DNA of 64,000 nucleotides from Shiella aurantiaca (GTDB taxonomy: Bacteria; Bacteroidota; Bacteroidia; Cytophagales; Cyclobacteriaceae): NCBI GenBank assembly GCA_030412945.1, contig JAUHJS010000002.1, positions 442,504 through 506,503 of the forward strand, in the 5' to 3' direction. A program made the translations under genes and the position numbers. Positions 36,481 to 45,123 of the stretch are shown here, one piece after another (position 1 is the stretch's first letter; each line of letters begins with the position of its first letter). The notes under the pieces are model-generated. The model had not been told where the DNA came from, did not search any database, and was given only the letters and a program-made list of their open reading frames with translations.

Positions 36481-37431
36481 TTACTTACGGATAATTTTAT
36501 AGTTTTTGAACCCACCCAAGGAGCGGCCTCCCATAAGGTTTTGTTCAATCCACGTCACAATGCGGTATTTTAAGCGCTCGTGTTTGAACATGTCGCGGTT
36601 CACTATCGGCCCATCGTGGTAGAGCTTATGCCCCCAATCAAAGGCTTTTATTTTATCGGCCATCACCTTAGGGTGTGTGCCCTTATACTCACGAGTATAT
36701 TTCATAGGGCCGTAATCAAACTCATCGGAAGAGCCAATGAATTTGGCTTCTGCGGCCTCTTTTCCACGGTGGTTACTCTCAAAGTACTTTCTCTTTTTCT
36801 GCATGCCGTGGGGCGGACGCACCCATCCGTAGTGGTATATGTAGGCATCAATAAGGGCTACTTTCAGCTTGAACGTGCCTTCTTTTTTTCTGCGATAATT
36901 GATTCCGTCAAAATCGGGGATACGCCTAAACGACTGAGCCGATTCCCAGCTGTGCACATCCGGTAAGTTTCTGACAATTCGGATTTCGAAAGGATACCAG
37001 CCGTGGGCCACATGGTAATTGTTATAAGAACCCCAAAAATGCTTGTATTTGAATAGTAAGCCTTCTACTTCTTTGTCGTTCAAGTATTTTTTGCAACTAT
37101 CCACAATGGTTTGGTGGTCTTGCTCATGAATCACCTCATCGGCTTGAAGGTAAATGAGCCAATCTCCGGTGCAAGCTTTCATGGCCACATCGGTTTGCTG
37201 AGCGTGTACGGTTCCTCTTTTGTAGGTTTCCAAATCCCACACGGTATCAATGATTTTGATTTTGGGAGAACCTATGCTCAATACCTCTTCTCGCGAGGTG
37301 TCATCGGGGTCATTATCCCCCAAAACCACCACAAATTCGTCTACAATATCGAGAATGGATAAGATGGATTCTTTTATAGGATAGTGAAGCTTGGTAGCGT
37401 TGCGAGAGAAGGTGAAACCGCTTATTTTCAT
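36481..37431 (-). CDS. Glycosyltransferase family 2
   Basis: 316 residues. GT-A fold: SGFTFSRNATKLHYPIKES, VDEFVVVLGDNDPDDTS, then TGDWLIYLQADEVIHEQD, with an ADE motif in place of DXD. The C-terminal half is rich in aromatic and basic residues (HYGWVRPPHGMQKKRKYFES), as in transferases acting near membranes. It ends 6 bases from the convergent GT4 gene. Confidence 0.8.
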   Translation of the reverse strand: MKISGFTFSRNATKLHYPIKESILSILDIVDEFVVVLGDNDPDDTSREEVLSIGSPKIKIIDTVWDLETYKRGTVHAQQTDVAMKACTGDWLIYLQADEVIHEQDHQTIVDSCKKYLNDKEVEGLLFKYKHFWGSYNNYHVAHGWYPFEIRIVRNLPDVHSWESAQSFRRIPDFDGINYRRKKEGTFKLKVALIDAYIYHYGWVRPPHGMQKKRKYFESNHRGKEAAEAKFIGSSDEFDYGPMKYTREYKGTHPKVMADKIKAFDWGHKLYHDGPIVNRDMFKHERLKYRIVTWIEQNLMGGRSLGGFKNYKIIRK

Positions 37432-37456
37432 AGAAAAATGACCGACTAATGTTTTT

Positions 37457-37464
37457 CAAAAATA
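37457..37464 (-). promoter_or_regulatory. Putative -7 element of the GT2 gene
   Basis: Minus strand TATTTTTG, 25 bases before the ATG at 37431. No -33 TTG at usual distance. Confidence 0.4.
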
Positions 37465-37525
37465 GATAAAAATTTTTTAATAAGTGATTAAGCAAGTAAT
37501 TTCGAAGCTGTAAAAATCCATCCCT

Positions 37526-39388
37526 TTGAGAGTAAAGCTATCCGTTGTCATTATTACCTTCAATGAAGAGCAGAACATTGCACGCTGCCTTGATTCTTTG
37601 GAAGGCGTAGCCGATGAAATAGTGGTGGTGGATAGCTTTTCGAAAGACCGCACCAAAGAAATTTGTCTTGCCTATAAGTGTCGATTTATTGAAAATGCCT
37701 TTAAGGGGCATATTCAGCAGAAAAACTTTGCGCTAGATCAGGCCACTTACGACCACGTGCTATCCCTGGATGCCGATGAGGTGCTTTCGGAGAAGTTAAA
37801 AAGTCAGATTCTGAAAGTAAAGGATAATTGGGTAGGTGCCGGATATTGCTTTAATCGGCTGTCTTCCTATTCCGGGAAGTTTGTTCGCCATGGTAGCTGG
37901 TATCCCGATCGCAAATTGCGCTTGTTCGATAGGCGCATGGGGCGCTGGGGCGGAACCAATCCACATGATAAATTTATCATGCCTGATGTTACTCCCAAGT
38001 TCCTGAAAGGCGACTTATTACATTATACGTATAACTCTATCAGTGAGCATGGCGCACGTATCAATTACTTCTCTGATATAGCGGCCAAGGCTGCCTTTGA
38101 GCAGGGGAAGCGCTTTAGTATTTGGCATATTCTCATAAAGCCTTTTTGGCGCTTCTTCCGCGACTATTTCATCAAGCATGGCTTCTTGGCTGGCTATAGG
38201 GGCTTGGCTATCAGTGTGCTATCGGCTACAGAAACGTTTCTCAAGTACATCAAGCTGTGGGAAATAGAGAAAAATGCCGGAGTGGTGAGCAGCGCTACCA
38301 AGATTATCCATGTATGTGCTGAAAATGGCTGGAGAGGAGGAGAACAGCAGTTGGCTTACTTGATAGACGAACTGGAAAAAGCCGGTGTTACCAATGTGGT
38401 GGTTTGCAAGGCCGGGTCTGCCTTTGAGCGCTATTGTTTGTTCAATGGCATCACATTTCATTCTCTTCCATTTTGGAACTCCATTGATTTGTACAGTGCG
38501 TATCAGCTAAAGAAAATTGCTAAGCTGGAAGGAGCCGGATTGATGCATTTGCATAGTTCAAAAGCACATAACCAAGGCTTGTTTGCCTATCTTTTTGGCA
38601 ATAAAACACCTCTTATCGTAAGTAGGCGCGTGCTCTTCCCGATAAAAAACAATTGGTTTACTTTCTGGAAATACAAAACCCCGATTGTGAAAAAGGTGAT
38701 TTGTGTTTCGGATGCTATCAAAGATTTGCTGAATCAGCAGCTAGGGCAGCATGAAAAAGTGATTTCAGTGCATTCTGGGATAGATTTGGAAAAATTCACC
38801 CATCAAGCAAAACGAGAGGGAGTCCGCAAGAAATACGGGATTCCTACCGATGCTTTTCTTTGCATTAGCGTAGCTTCCCTTACTTCGGAAAAAAATGTAC
38901 TTACCTACCTAAAAGCCGCTCATTTGGTGCTTCAAAAGCACCCTGATGTGCATTTTATGTGTGTGGGCGATGGGAGAGAAAGACCTATGTTAGAAGCCTT
39001 TGTGGCCGAACATCAATTAACGAATCGAATACATTTTACCGGATTCATAAGTAAAGTACCAGAAGTGTTGTCTGCGGCAGATTTATGTGTGCTTTCTTCA
39101 CTTAGTGAAGGGTTGGGCACGAGTATTATCGATGCGTTTGCTAGCGGAGTGCCTGTGGTGGCCTCTCGGGTAGGTGGCATTCCTGAATTGGTTATTGATG
39201 GGGAAACAGGCTTTTTGGCTGATCCCGTCCGTCCTGAAACTTTTGCTGAGGGTATGATTCGTTTGATTGAAAACCCGGAGCTGCGTAGCGAAATTATTGC
39301 GAAAGCGCATGCCCACAGCCAGCTGTTCAGCAAGCAACAAATGGGGGCGCGAACCCTTGAGATTTACCGTAGCATTATCCCTTTATGA
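37526..39388 (+). CDS. GT2-GT4 fusion glycosyltransferase
   Basis: 620 residues from a TTG start; the first in-frame ATG is far inside the conserved domain. Residues ~1-245 are a WaaE/KdtX-like GT2 domain (LSVVIITFNEEQNIARCLDS, VVVDSFSKDRTKEIC, SLDADEVLSEKL, GRWGGTNPHDKFI). Residues ~255-620 are a complete GT4 domain (HVCAENGWRGGEQQLAYLID, SVASLTSEKNVLTYLKAA, EGLGTSIIDAFASGVPVVAS, GGIPELVIDGETGFL). Two transferases in one chain suggest consecutive sugar additions, as in lipopolysaccharide inner core. The next gene overlaps by 4 bases (ATGA), so translation is coupled. Confidence 0.85.
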   Translation: MRVKLSVVIITFNEEQNIARCLDSLEGVADEIVVVDSFSKDRTKEICLAYKCRFIENAFKGHIQQKNFALDQATYDHVLSLDADEVLSEKLKSQILKVKDNWVGAGYCFNRLSSYSGKFVRHGSWYPDRKLRLFDRRMGRWGGTNPHDKFIMPDVTPKFLKGDLLHYTYNSISEHGARINYFSDIAAKAAFEQGKRFSIWHILIKPFWRFFRDYFIKHGFLAGYRGLAISVLSATETFLKYIKLWEIEKNAGVVSSATKIIHVCAENGWRGGEQQLAYLIDELEKAGVTNVVVCKAGSAFERYCLFNGITFHSLPFWNSIDLYSAYQLKKIAKLEGAGLMHLHSSKAHNQGLFAYLFGNKTPLIVSRRVLFPIKNNWFTFWKYKTPIVKKVICVSDAIKDLLNQQLGQHEKVISVHSGIDLEKFTHQAKREGVRKKYGIPTDAFLCISVASLTSEKNVLTYLKAAHLVLQKHPDVHFMCVGDGRERPMLEAFVAEHQLTNRIHFTGFISKVPEVLSAADLCVLSSLSEGLGTSIIDAFASGVPVVASRVGGIPELVIDGETGFLADPVRPETFAEGMIRLIENPELRSEIIAKAHAHSQLFSKQQMGARTLEIYRSIIPL

Positions 39389-40215
39389 CCGCTCCCAAAC
39401 TTACCCTGATCATATCTTTTTACAATAAGATTGAGTGGCTATTGCTGATTCTGAAAGCCTTGGAGAAACAGAGCTTTCGGGAGTTTGAAGTGATAGTGGC
39501 AGACGATGGCTCAAAGCCGGAGGTGGTAGAGGCGCTTAAGGCGTATATAAGGCAGTCGCCTTTAGAAATTAGTCATATATGGCAGGAAGATGTAGGTTTT
39601 CGTAAGGTCATCATACTGAATGAAGCCCTAAGGCAAAGTCGAAGTGAATATTTGGTTTTTATTGATGGCGATTGTGTGCCCCATCCGCATTTTATTAAGG
39701 AGCATTACCAGAATCGGGAAAAGAAAGTGATGCTGGCGGGGCGCAGGGTGGATTTGTCTGAAAAAATGACCCGAAAAATTACGCAGGAAAGCATAAGCCA
39801 GAATTATTTAGTGAAGCGAATTTACTTGGATTTACTATGGGATGGGATTTTTGGCGCAACCCGGCATGTGATAAAATCTTTTTATATGCGTCCGGGAAGA
39901 CTAAGGAAATACTTGAACCGTAAAGATACCGGACTGCTAGGTTGTAACTTTTCTCTTTTTAAAGAAGACCTTGAAGCTATCAACGGCTTTGACGAACGCT
40001 ATCTTGCCCCGGCTGTGGGCGAAGATACGGATATCGAATACAGGCTCCGCTGGAATGGTGTGCGGCTCAAAACGGTTAAGAATATGGCCATTCAGTACCA
40101 TCTTTATCATGCTAAACTGAAAAGACAGAGCGCCAACCTGAGTATTTTTGAAGAGGTAAAGAAGAGTAAAACCATTGTCACACCTTTTGGACTCAAGAAA
40201 CTAGCCTTTGATTAG
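39385..40215 (+). CDS. Glycosyltransferase family 2 (chondroitin-polymerase/galactosyltransferase-like)
   Basis: 276 residues. LTLIISFYNKIEWLLLILKA, VIVADDGSKPEVV, EDVGFRKVIILNEAL, then LVFIDGDCVPHPHF with the DGD metal motif and ERYLAPAVGEDTDIEYRLRW with the catalytic acidic pair. This pattern fits GT2 enzymes with a galactosyltransferase-type C-terminal domain. Start overlaps the stop of the fusion gene by 4 bases. Its 3' end overlaps the convergent gene by 15 bases. Confidence 0.85.
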   Translation: MTAPKLTLIISFYNKIEWLLLILKALEKQSFREFEVIVADDGSKPEVVEALKAYIRQSPLEISHIWQEDVGFRKVIILNEALRQSRSEYLVFIDGDCVPHPHFIKEHYQNREKKVMLAGRRVDLSEKMTRKITQESISQNYLVKRIYLDLLWDGIFGATRHVIKSFYMRPGRLRKYLNRKDTGLLGCNFSLFKEDLEAINGFDERYLAPAVGEDTDIEYRLRWNGVRLKTVKNMAIQYHLYHAKLKRQSANLSIFEEVKKSKTIVTPFGLKKLAFD

Positions 40216-41022
40216 TAATCTAATTTGATAAAAAGCTTCTTTATACCAATACCAAGCTCTTCGAGAAAGTGTTTTTACACTCTTGTCGAGTAATACATTG
40301 TCAATACGATGGCCTGCTAAGCGTATCCATTTTCTTGTATTTCTTCCGTCCAGTACATCTACAATAGAGCCAATATCGATAGATTGTAATGGAATATCCA
40401 TTTCCCAAAGTCGCTTATTGATTACCCTTGTCGCCATACCTGTAGCAGGAATAACCAACTCTACTTGGTGTATGTTTTCCAGTACCTTAGGCCACCATTC
40501 GTCAATAGTATAGTATGAATCACGGGCGGGTGTAGCGATATGGTAATCGATCTTTCCCAATAATCGCTCCGCTTGCTCTTTTGGAATGGTGCCGATGTAC
40601 ATTTTTTTCTTGTTACGAACATGGTCGTTTAAGAATGTATTCGCTAGCTTGGGATTAAAAACAGCTAAATAGTGTAAGAAGACAGGATTCTCGAACTGAT
40701 AGTTTTCTGGGATGCCAAAACGGGACTCTATAAAATCGGCCATCATTTGATTGGTAGAAAAACGGGCGAAAAGGCCGTTTGACATTCCTTTCTCATTGGG
40801 GTAGTTAATACTTAAGCCTTTTAGGTAAGCCGGGTGCTTGATGTCAAAAGCCTCAATTAGTTCTTGGGTAAGTGCGGGCGAAGCTTTATGGTTTTGCTGA
40901 TCTTTGCCCATCATAATAAAGACATCTCCATCCCCAAAGCGAGAATAAAAAGCACGTTTGTTTCCGGCAAACAGGTTAGATACCCTATGATAGGTTTCTA
41001 GCGTTGAGCGAGTTTGAATCAT
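40201..41022 (-). CDS. GT-D fold glycosyltransferase-like protein (DUF1792 type)
   Basis: 273 residues. It contains RAFYSRFGDGDVFIMMG, which resembles the R(F/Y)GDGE segment of the GT-D/DUF1792 transferases, and VELVIPATGMATRVINKRLW. Those enzymes use a DXE-type motif to bind the nucleotide sugar; here DGD is at that place. It lies 2 bases after the methyltransferase gene, so both are one transcript. The family call is by motif only. Confidence 0.6.
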   Translation of the reverse strand: MIQTRSTLETYHRVSNLFAGNKRAFYSRFGDGDVFIMMGKDQQNHKASPALTQELIEAFDIKHPAYLKGLSINYPNEKGMSNGLFARFSTNQMMADFIESRFGIPENYQFENPVFLHYLAVFNPKLANTFLNDHVRNKKKMYIGTIPKEQAERLLGKIDYHIATPARDSYYTIDEWWPKVLENIHQVELVIPATGMATRVINKRLWEMDIPLQSIDIGSIVDVLDGRNTRKWIRLAGHRIDNVLLDKSVKTLSRRAWYWYKEAFYQIRLLIKG

Positions 41023-41024
41023 TT

Positions 41025-41801
41025 CTATTTCTTCTTAAGCACCAAAAAAAGCTTTTCGCAATCTAAGTCGCTTGTGGCTATCAAAACACGCTTTTTGTAA
41101 TTTTTGTATATCCAGTTAAGCAGATTTTTGTTGTTCAATAAAAACAACTTGTTCTTCATGAGTCGCTTATAGAGCCATGCGTGAGCGGTTTTTCTTTTTT
41201 CTAGGAAAATTAACTTTTCTGTATCAAAGTAGGGCTCAAAATACTTCTTTAGAGTTTCTGAAGTGAAATGCTGATAATGTTTGTCAGAAAGAGAAAGGTT
41301 GCGATGAGGAACTGTTACTATAAGTTTACCACCCGGTATTATTAAGTTTGCTACCGCTTTAGCAAATTGATTGCAAGCGTCTAATGGGATGTGTTCAAAC
41401 ACTTCAATGAGTGTAGCAAAATCTACCTTCTTTTCAAGGTTTTCTTCCAGGATGTTGATTTTTTTGAAATTCAAACCTGGGTTTAAACCTTTAGCAAGGT
41501 TGATTGACCGTTCTGAGTAATCGAAGCCGCTGATGGTTTTGTCTGGAAACTCTAGCGACAATTCACGCACCAGACGACCATCACCACAGCCTACATCTAT
41601 CAAAGTGTGGAAACTTTCTTTTTTTAAGTAATTCAGAAGAAATTCCATTGAGGATACATACTTTAGTCCGTATCCGTCAAAAACAGTAGCTCTAAAGTTC
41701 TTTCTAAATTGACTTACATAATGAAATGGGAAGCTGTACTGTTCTTCTTGAACACGCTGTACCTCGTCAAATTGGTTTTTGGGTTTTGAATGTTCAGACA
41801 T
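41025..41801 (-). CDS. Class I SAM-dependent methyltransferase
   Basis: 258 residues. SAM-binding motif I LIDVGCGDGRLVREL, motif II region TISGFDYSERSINLAKG, and VDFATLIEVFEHIP followed by PGGKLIVTVPHRN, which is the UbiE/Methyltransf_11 pattern. Given the neighbours it may methylate a sugar or glycan end, but the substrate is not visible. It is visibly AT-richer than the housekeeping genes, as often seen in surface-glycan loci. Confidence 0.8.
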   Translation of the reverse strand: MSEHSKPKNQFDEVQRVQEEQYSFPFHYVSQFRKNFRATVFDGYGLKYVSSMEFLLNYLKKESFHTLIDVGCGDGRLVRELSLEFPDKTISGFDYSERSINLAKGLNPGLNFKKINILEENLEKKVDFATLIEVFEHIPLDACNQFAKAVANLIIPGGKLIVTVPHRNLSLSDKHYQHFTSETLKKYFEPYFDTEKLIFLEKRKTAHAWLYKRLMKNKLFLLNNKNLLNWIYKNYKKRVLIATSDLDCEKLFLVLKKK

Positions 41802-41875
41802 TCGTTTTAGGTTTTATTATTCGCTACAAAAAACCATTTTTTTCTTATTGATTCCTAACCTGATTTTGTTTTATC

Positions 41876-41910
41876 AAGACTAGAAAAGATGGTTTGTCTT
41901 TTCTAGTCTT
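41876..41910. terminator. 14-bp perfect hairpin downstream of phhA
   Basis: AAGACTAGAAAAGA and TCTTTTCTAGTCTT enclose a 7-base loop. It lies 33 bases after the phhA stop on the minus strand. It lacks a strong T-run, so termination is inferred from position and stem quality. Confidence 0.6.
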
Positions 41911-41942
41911 GCCAATATGTGAATGGGATGCGTTTGTTATGT

Positions 41943-42701
41943 CTACTTTTTGACAGCCAGCATTTGCTCAAGCACCTGCTCGATCTCGGCTATGGAATGA
42001 TAAAGCTGCTCATAGCTTTCGATGATAAAGTATTTATCCTGAAACTTATCTTTCCAGTAGGCGGTGTGCATGATTTTGGCCACATCATATTCAAAATGTG
42101 CCGGCTCTTCCGACAAGCAGAATTGGGTTTCTCCAGCCGATGATAGTATACCTGCGCCATAAATGCGTACTTCACCCTCTTCGCGTATCAGGCCAAACTC
42201 GATGGTAAACCAGTAAATACGCGAAATCAATTCTATGGCGTACGGGTCACTAATGTGCTTCAAAGCGATTTTGCTAAGGGCTTCAAGGAAATCCACAAAG
42301 TGCTGATTGGTAAGCAGGGGCACGTGGGCAAACACATCATGAAACATGTCGGGCTCTTCTAGGTAATCGAGCTGCTGCATGGTGCGCAGCCAAGTAGTAG
42401 CCGGAAAGTGCTTATTGGCCATGAGTTGGAAAAAAGTGGCATCATCAACAATGCCCGGCACCACGGCCAATTGCCAGCCTGTCATGTCCAGAAGCAGAGC
42501 ATTGGTAATTTCAAAATTGGGTATGGCATCGGCTGAAAAGCGAATGCGCTCAATGCCTTGGAGATACTCCTTAGTGGCCGCCTTGGGCAGGTTCTTTATT
42601 TGCCTCTCGAAGAGGATTCTCCATACTTGTTGGTCTTCGGGCGTGTAGTTTTCATACTGTTGGCGAAGGCCTGTTTCAATCACTGATGAGGTGGTGTTCA
42701 T
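41943..42701 (-). CDS. phhA: Phenylalanine 4-monooxygenase
   Basis: Non-haem iron, pterin-dependent enzyme converting L-phenylalanine to L-tyrosine with O2. 252 residues from MNTTSSVIETG. An in-frame ATG at 42737 is rejected because it precedes the terminator hairpin. Iron ligands are the two His in EPDMFHDVFAHVPLL and the Glu in WFTIEFGLIREEG. The upstream region carries a Tyr-rich leader reading frame and a Rho-independent terminator, 30 bases before the start codon. Expression is therefore probably controlled by tyrosine supply, which points to a biosynthetic role. Confidence 0.94.
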   Translation of the reverse strand: MNTTSSVIETGLRQQYENYTPEDQQVWRILFERQIKNLPKAATKEYLQGIERIRFSADAIPNFEITNALLLDMTGWQLAVVPGIVDDATFFQLMANKHFPATTWLRTMQQLDYLEEPDMFHDVFAHVPLLTNQHFVDFLEALSKIALKHISDPYAIELISRIYWFTIEFGLIREEGEVRIYGAGILSSAGETQFCLSEEPAHFEYDVAKIMHTAYWKDKFQDKYFIIESYEQLYHSIAEIEQVLEQMLAVKK

Positions 42702-42731
42702 AAATTGTATAAAATGGGTTAAAAACAAAAA

Positions 42732-42756
42732 GCCCAATCCGGGTTTCGGATTGGGC
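42732..42756 (-). terminator. Attenuator terminator upstream of phhA
   Basis: On the minus strand GCCCAATCC, loop GAAACCC, GGATTGGGC, then TTTTTGTTTTT: an ideal intrinsic terminator. It sits between the leader frame and phhA, so it must be bypassed for phhA expression unless an unseen promoter lies in the last 30 bases. Confidence 0.85.
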
Positions 42757-42783
42757 GTATATAAACTCTTACTATGTATCTAA

Positions 42784-42873
42784 TTATAGGGAGCGCATAC
42801 CAGTACCAGCACCGAAACAAGAGGCCTCGCGGTAGTAGTAATAGTAATAATAGTTTTGCGCTGAAAAATTCAT
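42784..42873 (-). CDS. Tyrosine-rich leader peptide of phhA
   Basis: 29 codons with ATG and TAA. The peptide is MNFSAQN, then seven Tyr in a row, then REASCFGAGTGMRSL. Tyr codons occupy 42832-42852 (TAT TAT TAC TAT TAC TAC TAC). Leader segment GTTTCGG (42812-42818) is complementary to CCGAAAC in the loop and inner arm of the downstream terminator (42743-42749). The Tyr-codon segment TTACTAT (42841-42847) is complementary to ATAGTAA (42769-42775). This fits the classical design. Ribosome stalling at Tyr codons frees the antiterminator segment; reading to the stop covers it. The mechanism is inference from this layout. Confidence 0.75.
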   Translation of the reverse strand: MNFSAQNYYYYYYYREASCFGAGTGMRSL

Positions 42874-42877
42874 AAAG

Positions 42878-42909
42878 CAAATAAAAGCAGGGATTCTAAG
42901 ATTCGCAAA
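42878..42909 (-). promoter_or_regulatory. Possible promoter of the phhA leader
   Basis: Minus strand TTTG (42906-42909), a 20-base spacer, TTTATTTG (42878-42885), one base off TAnnTTTG. It is so close to the leader ATG (42873) that the transcript would be nearly leaderless. Read-through from nadD is the alternative. Confidence 0.35.
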
Positions 42910-42937
42910 TAATAAAAGAGGATTTTAAAAGAGTGGT

Positions 42938-43510
42938 TTACCGATACAATTTCCTTGATTCTATAATATCAATCACTGCATCGGGTACCAGGTATTTGAT
43001 AGAACGGCTATTGCGTAGGTTATCGCGGATAAAGGTGGCACTGATGTCGAGCAGGGGTGCATCAACCATTTGCACATTCGGATGCTCAATGAGTTCACTT
43101 TTTTGTGCTTCTGGCCTAGGGTAAACTTTTAGTCCATAGAAATCGACAATGGCTTGGTAATTCTTCCATTTAGGAAAACTCACCAGATTATCTTCCCCCA
43201 TAATTAAGGAGAAATGGTGCTGCGGATATTTGTCGGACAATACGGCCAGGGTATCGGCTGTGTAGCTGGGCTTTGGCATGCCGAACTCCACGTCAGTGGC
43301 TTGAAACTTAAAATTATCGTGAATGGCTGCCCGCACCATATCTAGGCGGTCGAACTCATGCGCCAGGGATTGCTGACTTTTGAAGGGATTCTGTGGGGAT
43401 ACCACAAACCACACTTGATCGAGGGTGCCGTTTTCCACCATCACATTGGCAATGATCAAATGCCCCACGTGGATGGGGTTAAATGAGCCGAAAAACAGTC
43501 CGATATTCAA
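42938..43510 (-). CDS. nadD: Nicotinate-nucleotide adenylyltransferase
   Basis: NAD synthesis: joins ATP and nicotinate mononucleotide. 190 residues, with GLFFGSFNPIHVGHLIIANV (the HxGH nucleotidyltransferase motif), VVSPQNPFK, LIMGEDNLVSFPKWKNY and the C-terminal ISATFIRDNLRN (ISST-like motif). It lies 18 bases after gmk on the same strand. Confidence 0.94.
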   Translation of the reverse strand: MNIGLFFGSFNPIHVGHLIIANVMVENGTLDQVWFVVSPQNPFKSQQSLAHEFDRLDMVRAAIHDNFKFQATDVEFGMPKPSYTADTLAVLSDKYPQHHFSLIMGEDNLVSFPKWKNYQAIVDFYGLKVYPRPEAQKSELIEHPNVQMVDAPLLDISATFIRDNLRNSRSIKYLVPDAVIDIIESRKLYR

Positions 43511-43528
43511 GGTGGAGGGTTTACAGAT

Positions 43529-44101
43529 TTACTTTTTCAAAAAATCATCTACCAATTGCTGGGCTTTGGCAAGGGAATCATCAAGGTTTTCGTTTACCAA
43601 GGTGACGTCAAATTCCTTTTCAAAGCTCATTTCAAACTGCGCTTTGGCTACTCTGCGCTGTATGCTCTCTTCGGAATCGGTATTGCGGTAGCGCAACCTT
43701 TTTTCCAGCTCCTCTACCGAAGGCACTTTCACGAAAATGGCCAAAGCCTTATCGCCAAAGTATTTTTTCAGGTTAATGCCGCCCTTCACATCTACATCAA
43801 ACACCACATGGCGCCCCTCTGCCCAAATGCGCTCTACTTCTGCTTTCAGAGTACCATAGAAATTATTTTCATATACTTCTTCCCACTCGATGAAGCCATC
43901 GTTGGCAATGATTTCTTTAAACTCTTGTGGACTGTAGAAGTAGTAGTGCTTGCCGTGCTCTTCCATAATGGCGCGCTTGGGGCGTGTGCAAGCGGAAATA
44001 GAAAAACCCAAGTGGGGGTTTGTACTAAGCAGGTGTTGTACGATGGTGGTTTTGCCCGACCCGGAAGGTGCGCAAAAGATGAAGGCTTTGCCTTGGTGCA
44101 T
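43529..44101 (-). CDS. gmk: Guanylate kinase
   Basis: Phosphorylates GMP to GDP. 190 residues, P-loop [20 protein letters not shown]-binding [40 protein letters not shown] and [14 protein letters not shown]. It starts 2 bases after the zinc-finger anti-sigma gene, so the housekeeping genes gmk and nadD share a transcript with a sigma/anti-sigma pair. Confidence 0.95.
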   Translation of the reverse strand: MHQGKAFIFCAPSGSGKTTIVQHLLSTNPHLGFSISACTRPKRAIMEEHGKHYYFYSPQEFKEIIANDGFIEWEEVYENNFYGTLKAEVERIWAEGRHVVFDVDVKGGINLKKYFGDKALAIFVKVPSVEELEKRLRYRNTDSEESIQRRVAKAQFEMSFEKEFDVTLVNENLDDSLAKAQQLVDDFLKK

Positions 44102-44103
44102 TT

Positions 44104-44367
44104 TTATACGGTTTCTCTGATTTTCGTCTTTATGGACTCAATCAATCCGGGAGGTATGGGGCGATTGTCGATTTTGGCTTGTAAGGTTTGCTTAATGGCC
44201 TGCTCCAGTTCGTGGTGCTTGTAGCAAGGGGTACAATCCTTCATGTGCTTGGAAAATTCCTTGATCTGGTCCTCAGAGGCTTGTCCATCTATAATCAGAT
44301 AGAGCATCTGAATGCAGTCTTCTTGTTTACCACACTTGGGTTTACTGTTTGATTCTTGTTCTTTCAC
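44104..44367 (-). CDS. Zinc-finger anti-sigma factor (ZAS type)
   Basis: 87 residues, soluble. [20 protein letters not shown] contains the HxxxCxxC zinc motif of RsrA/ChrR-like anti-sigma domains. The upstream Cys ([16 protein letters not shown]) could be a further ligand. It lies 43 bases after the ECF sigma gene, so it probably binds that sigma factor. A redox or zinc response is possible by family analogy. Confidence 0.8.
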   Translation of the reverse strand: MKEQESNSKPKCGKQEDCIQMLYLIIDGQASEDQIKEFSKHMKDCTPCYKHHELEQAIKQTLQAKIDNRPIPPGLIESIKTKIRETV

Positions 44368-44410
44368 GAATTAAGCTATTAACCTATTACAATTCAAAAC
44401 CTCGGTACGC

Positions 44411-44989
44411 TTAGCGGTATCCCATACTATTGGCATACTCCTTCAGCTTGTCTTTTAACAGATTTCTGGCGCGGTGCAATCGCGAGCGAACGGTTCCGAT
44501 GGGAATATCCAATATTTTGGCCATTTCCTCATAGGTAAACCCTTCCAAATCGCAGAGTATGATTACCGTCCTGAAATCTATAGCCAATGAATTAAGCGCA
44601 TTGCTCACTTCATCGCCTATCATATCTTGCACTGTTTCTACCCTAAGGTCAGTGGTTATATGCTCATCAACATCATCGGAGTTGTAAAAAGTTTCCACCT
44701 CTTGGTAATCTACCTTGGCGGGCTCTTTGCTTTTCTTCCGGAAGTCGTTGATAAAGCTGTTTTTCAAGATACGAAAAAGCCAAGCTTTCGCATTGGTCCC
44801 TTCCTGGAATGAATTAATGAATCGGAATGCCTTCATGTAGGTTTCTTGAACCAAATCGTTGGCATCGTCTTCATCAAAAGTCAATCTATAGGCAAAGTTA
44901 TACATCGAGCGAATATGTGGAAGGAATTCTCTATCGAATATTTCCATTTTTTTCGACTCGTTGTATGGCTGACGCACATTCTCAGACAT
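44411..44989 (-). CDS. ECF RNA polymerase sigma factor (SigR/RpoE-like)
   Basis: 192 residues. Region 2: HIRSMYNFAYRLTFDEDDAN with LVQETYMKAFRFI, then AWLFRILKNSFINDFRKK. Region 4: LAIDFRTVIILCDLEGFTYE and LDIPIGTVRSRLHRARNLLK. A good AAGGAG ribosome-binding site lies 6 bases before the ATG. The anti-sigma, gmk and nadD follow on the same strand. Confidence 0.92.
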   Translation of the reverse strand: MSENVRQPYNESKKMEIFDREFLPHIRSMYNFAYRLTFDEDDANDLVQETYMKAFRFINSFQEGTNAKAWLFRILKNSFINDFRKKSKEPAKVDYQEVETFYNSDDVDEHITTDLRVETVQDMIGDEVSNALNSLAIDFRTVIILCDLEGFTYEEMAKILDIPIGTVRSRLHRARNLLKDKLKEYANSMGYR

Positions 44990-45123
44990 AAAATACTCCT
45001 TTCAGCAGTTTAGGTTAAAGAAACTGCCCTTTAAGGACAGCTTGCTGACGTACCGTATTTAACTGAATCGGGCAAATAAAGTTGTTTGAAACCCCAAGGA
45101 TGTAATAAAAACATGTTTAAACA

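Noticed and set aside
43556-44224. 222-codon plus-strand frame opposite gmk and the anti-sigma gene
   Set aside because: Shadow of two well-supported minus-strand genes.
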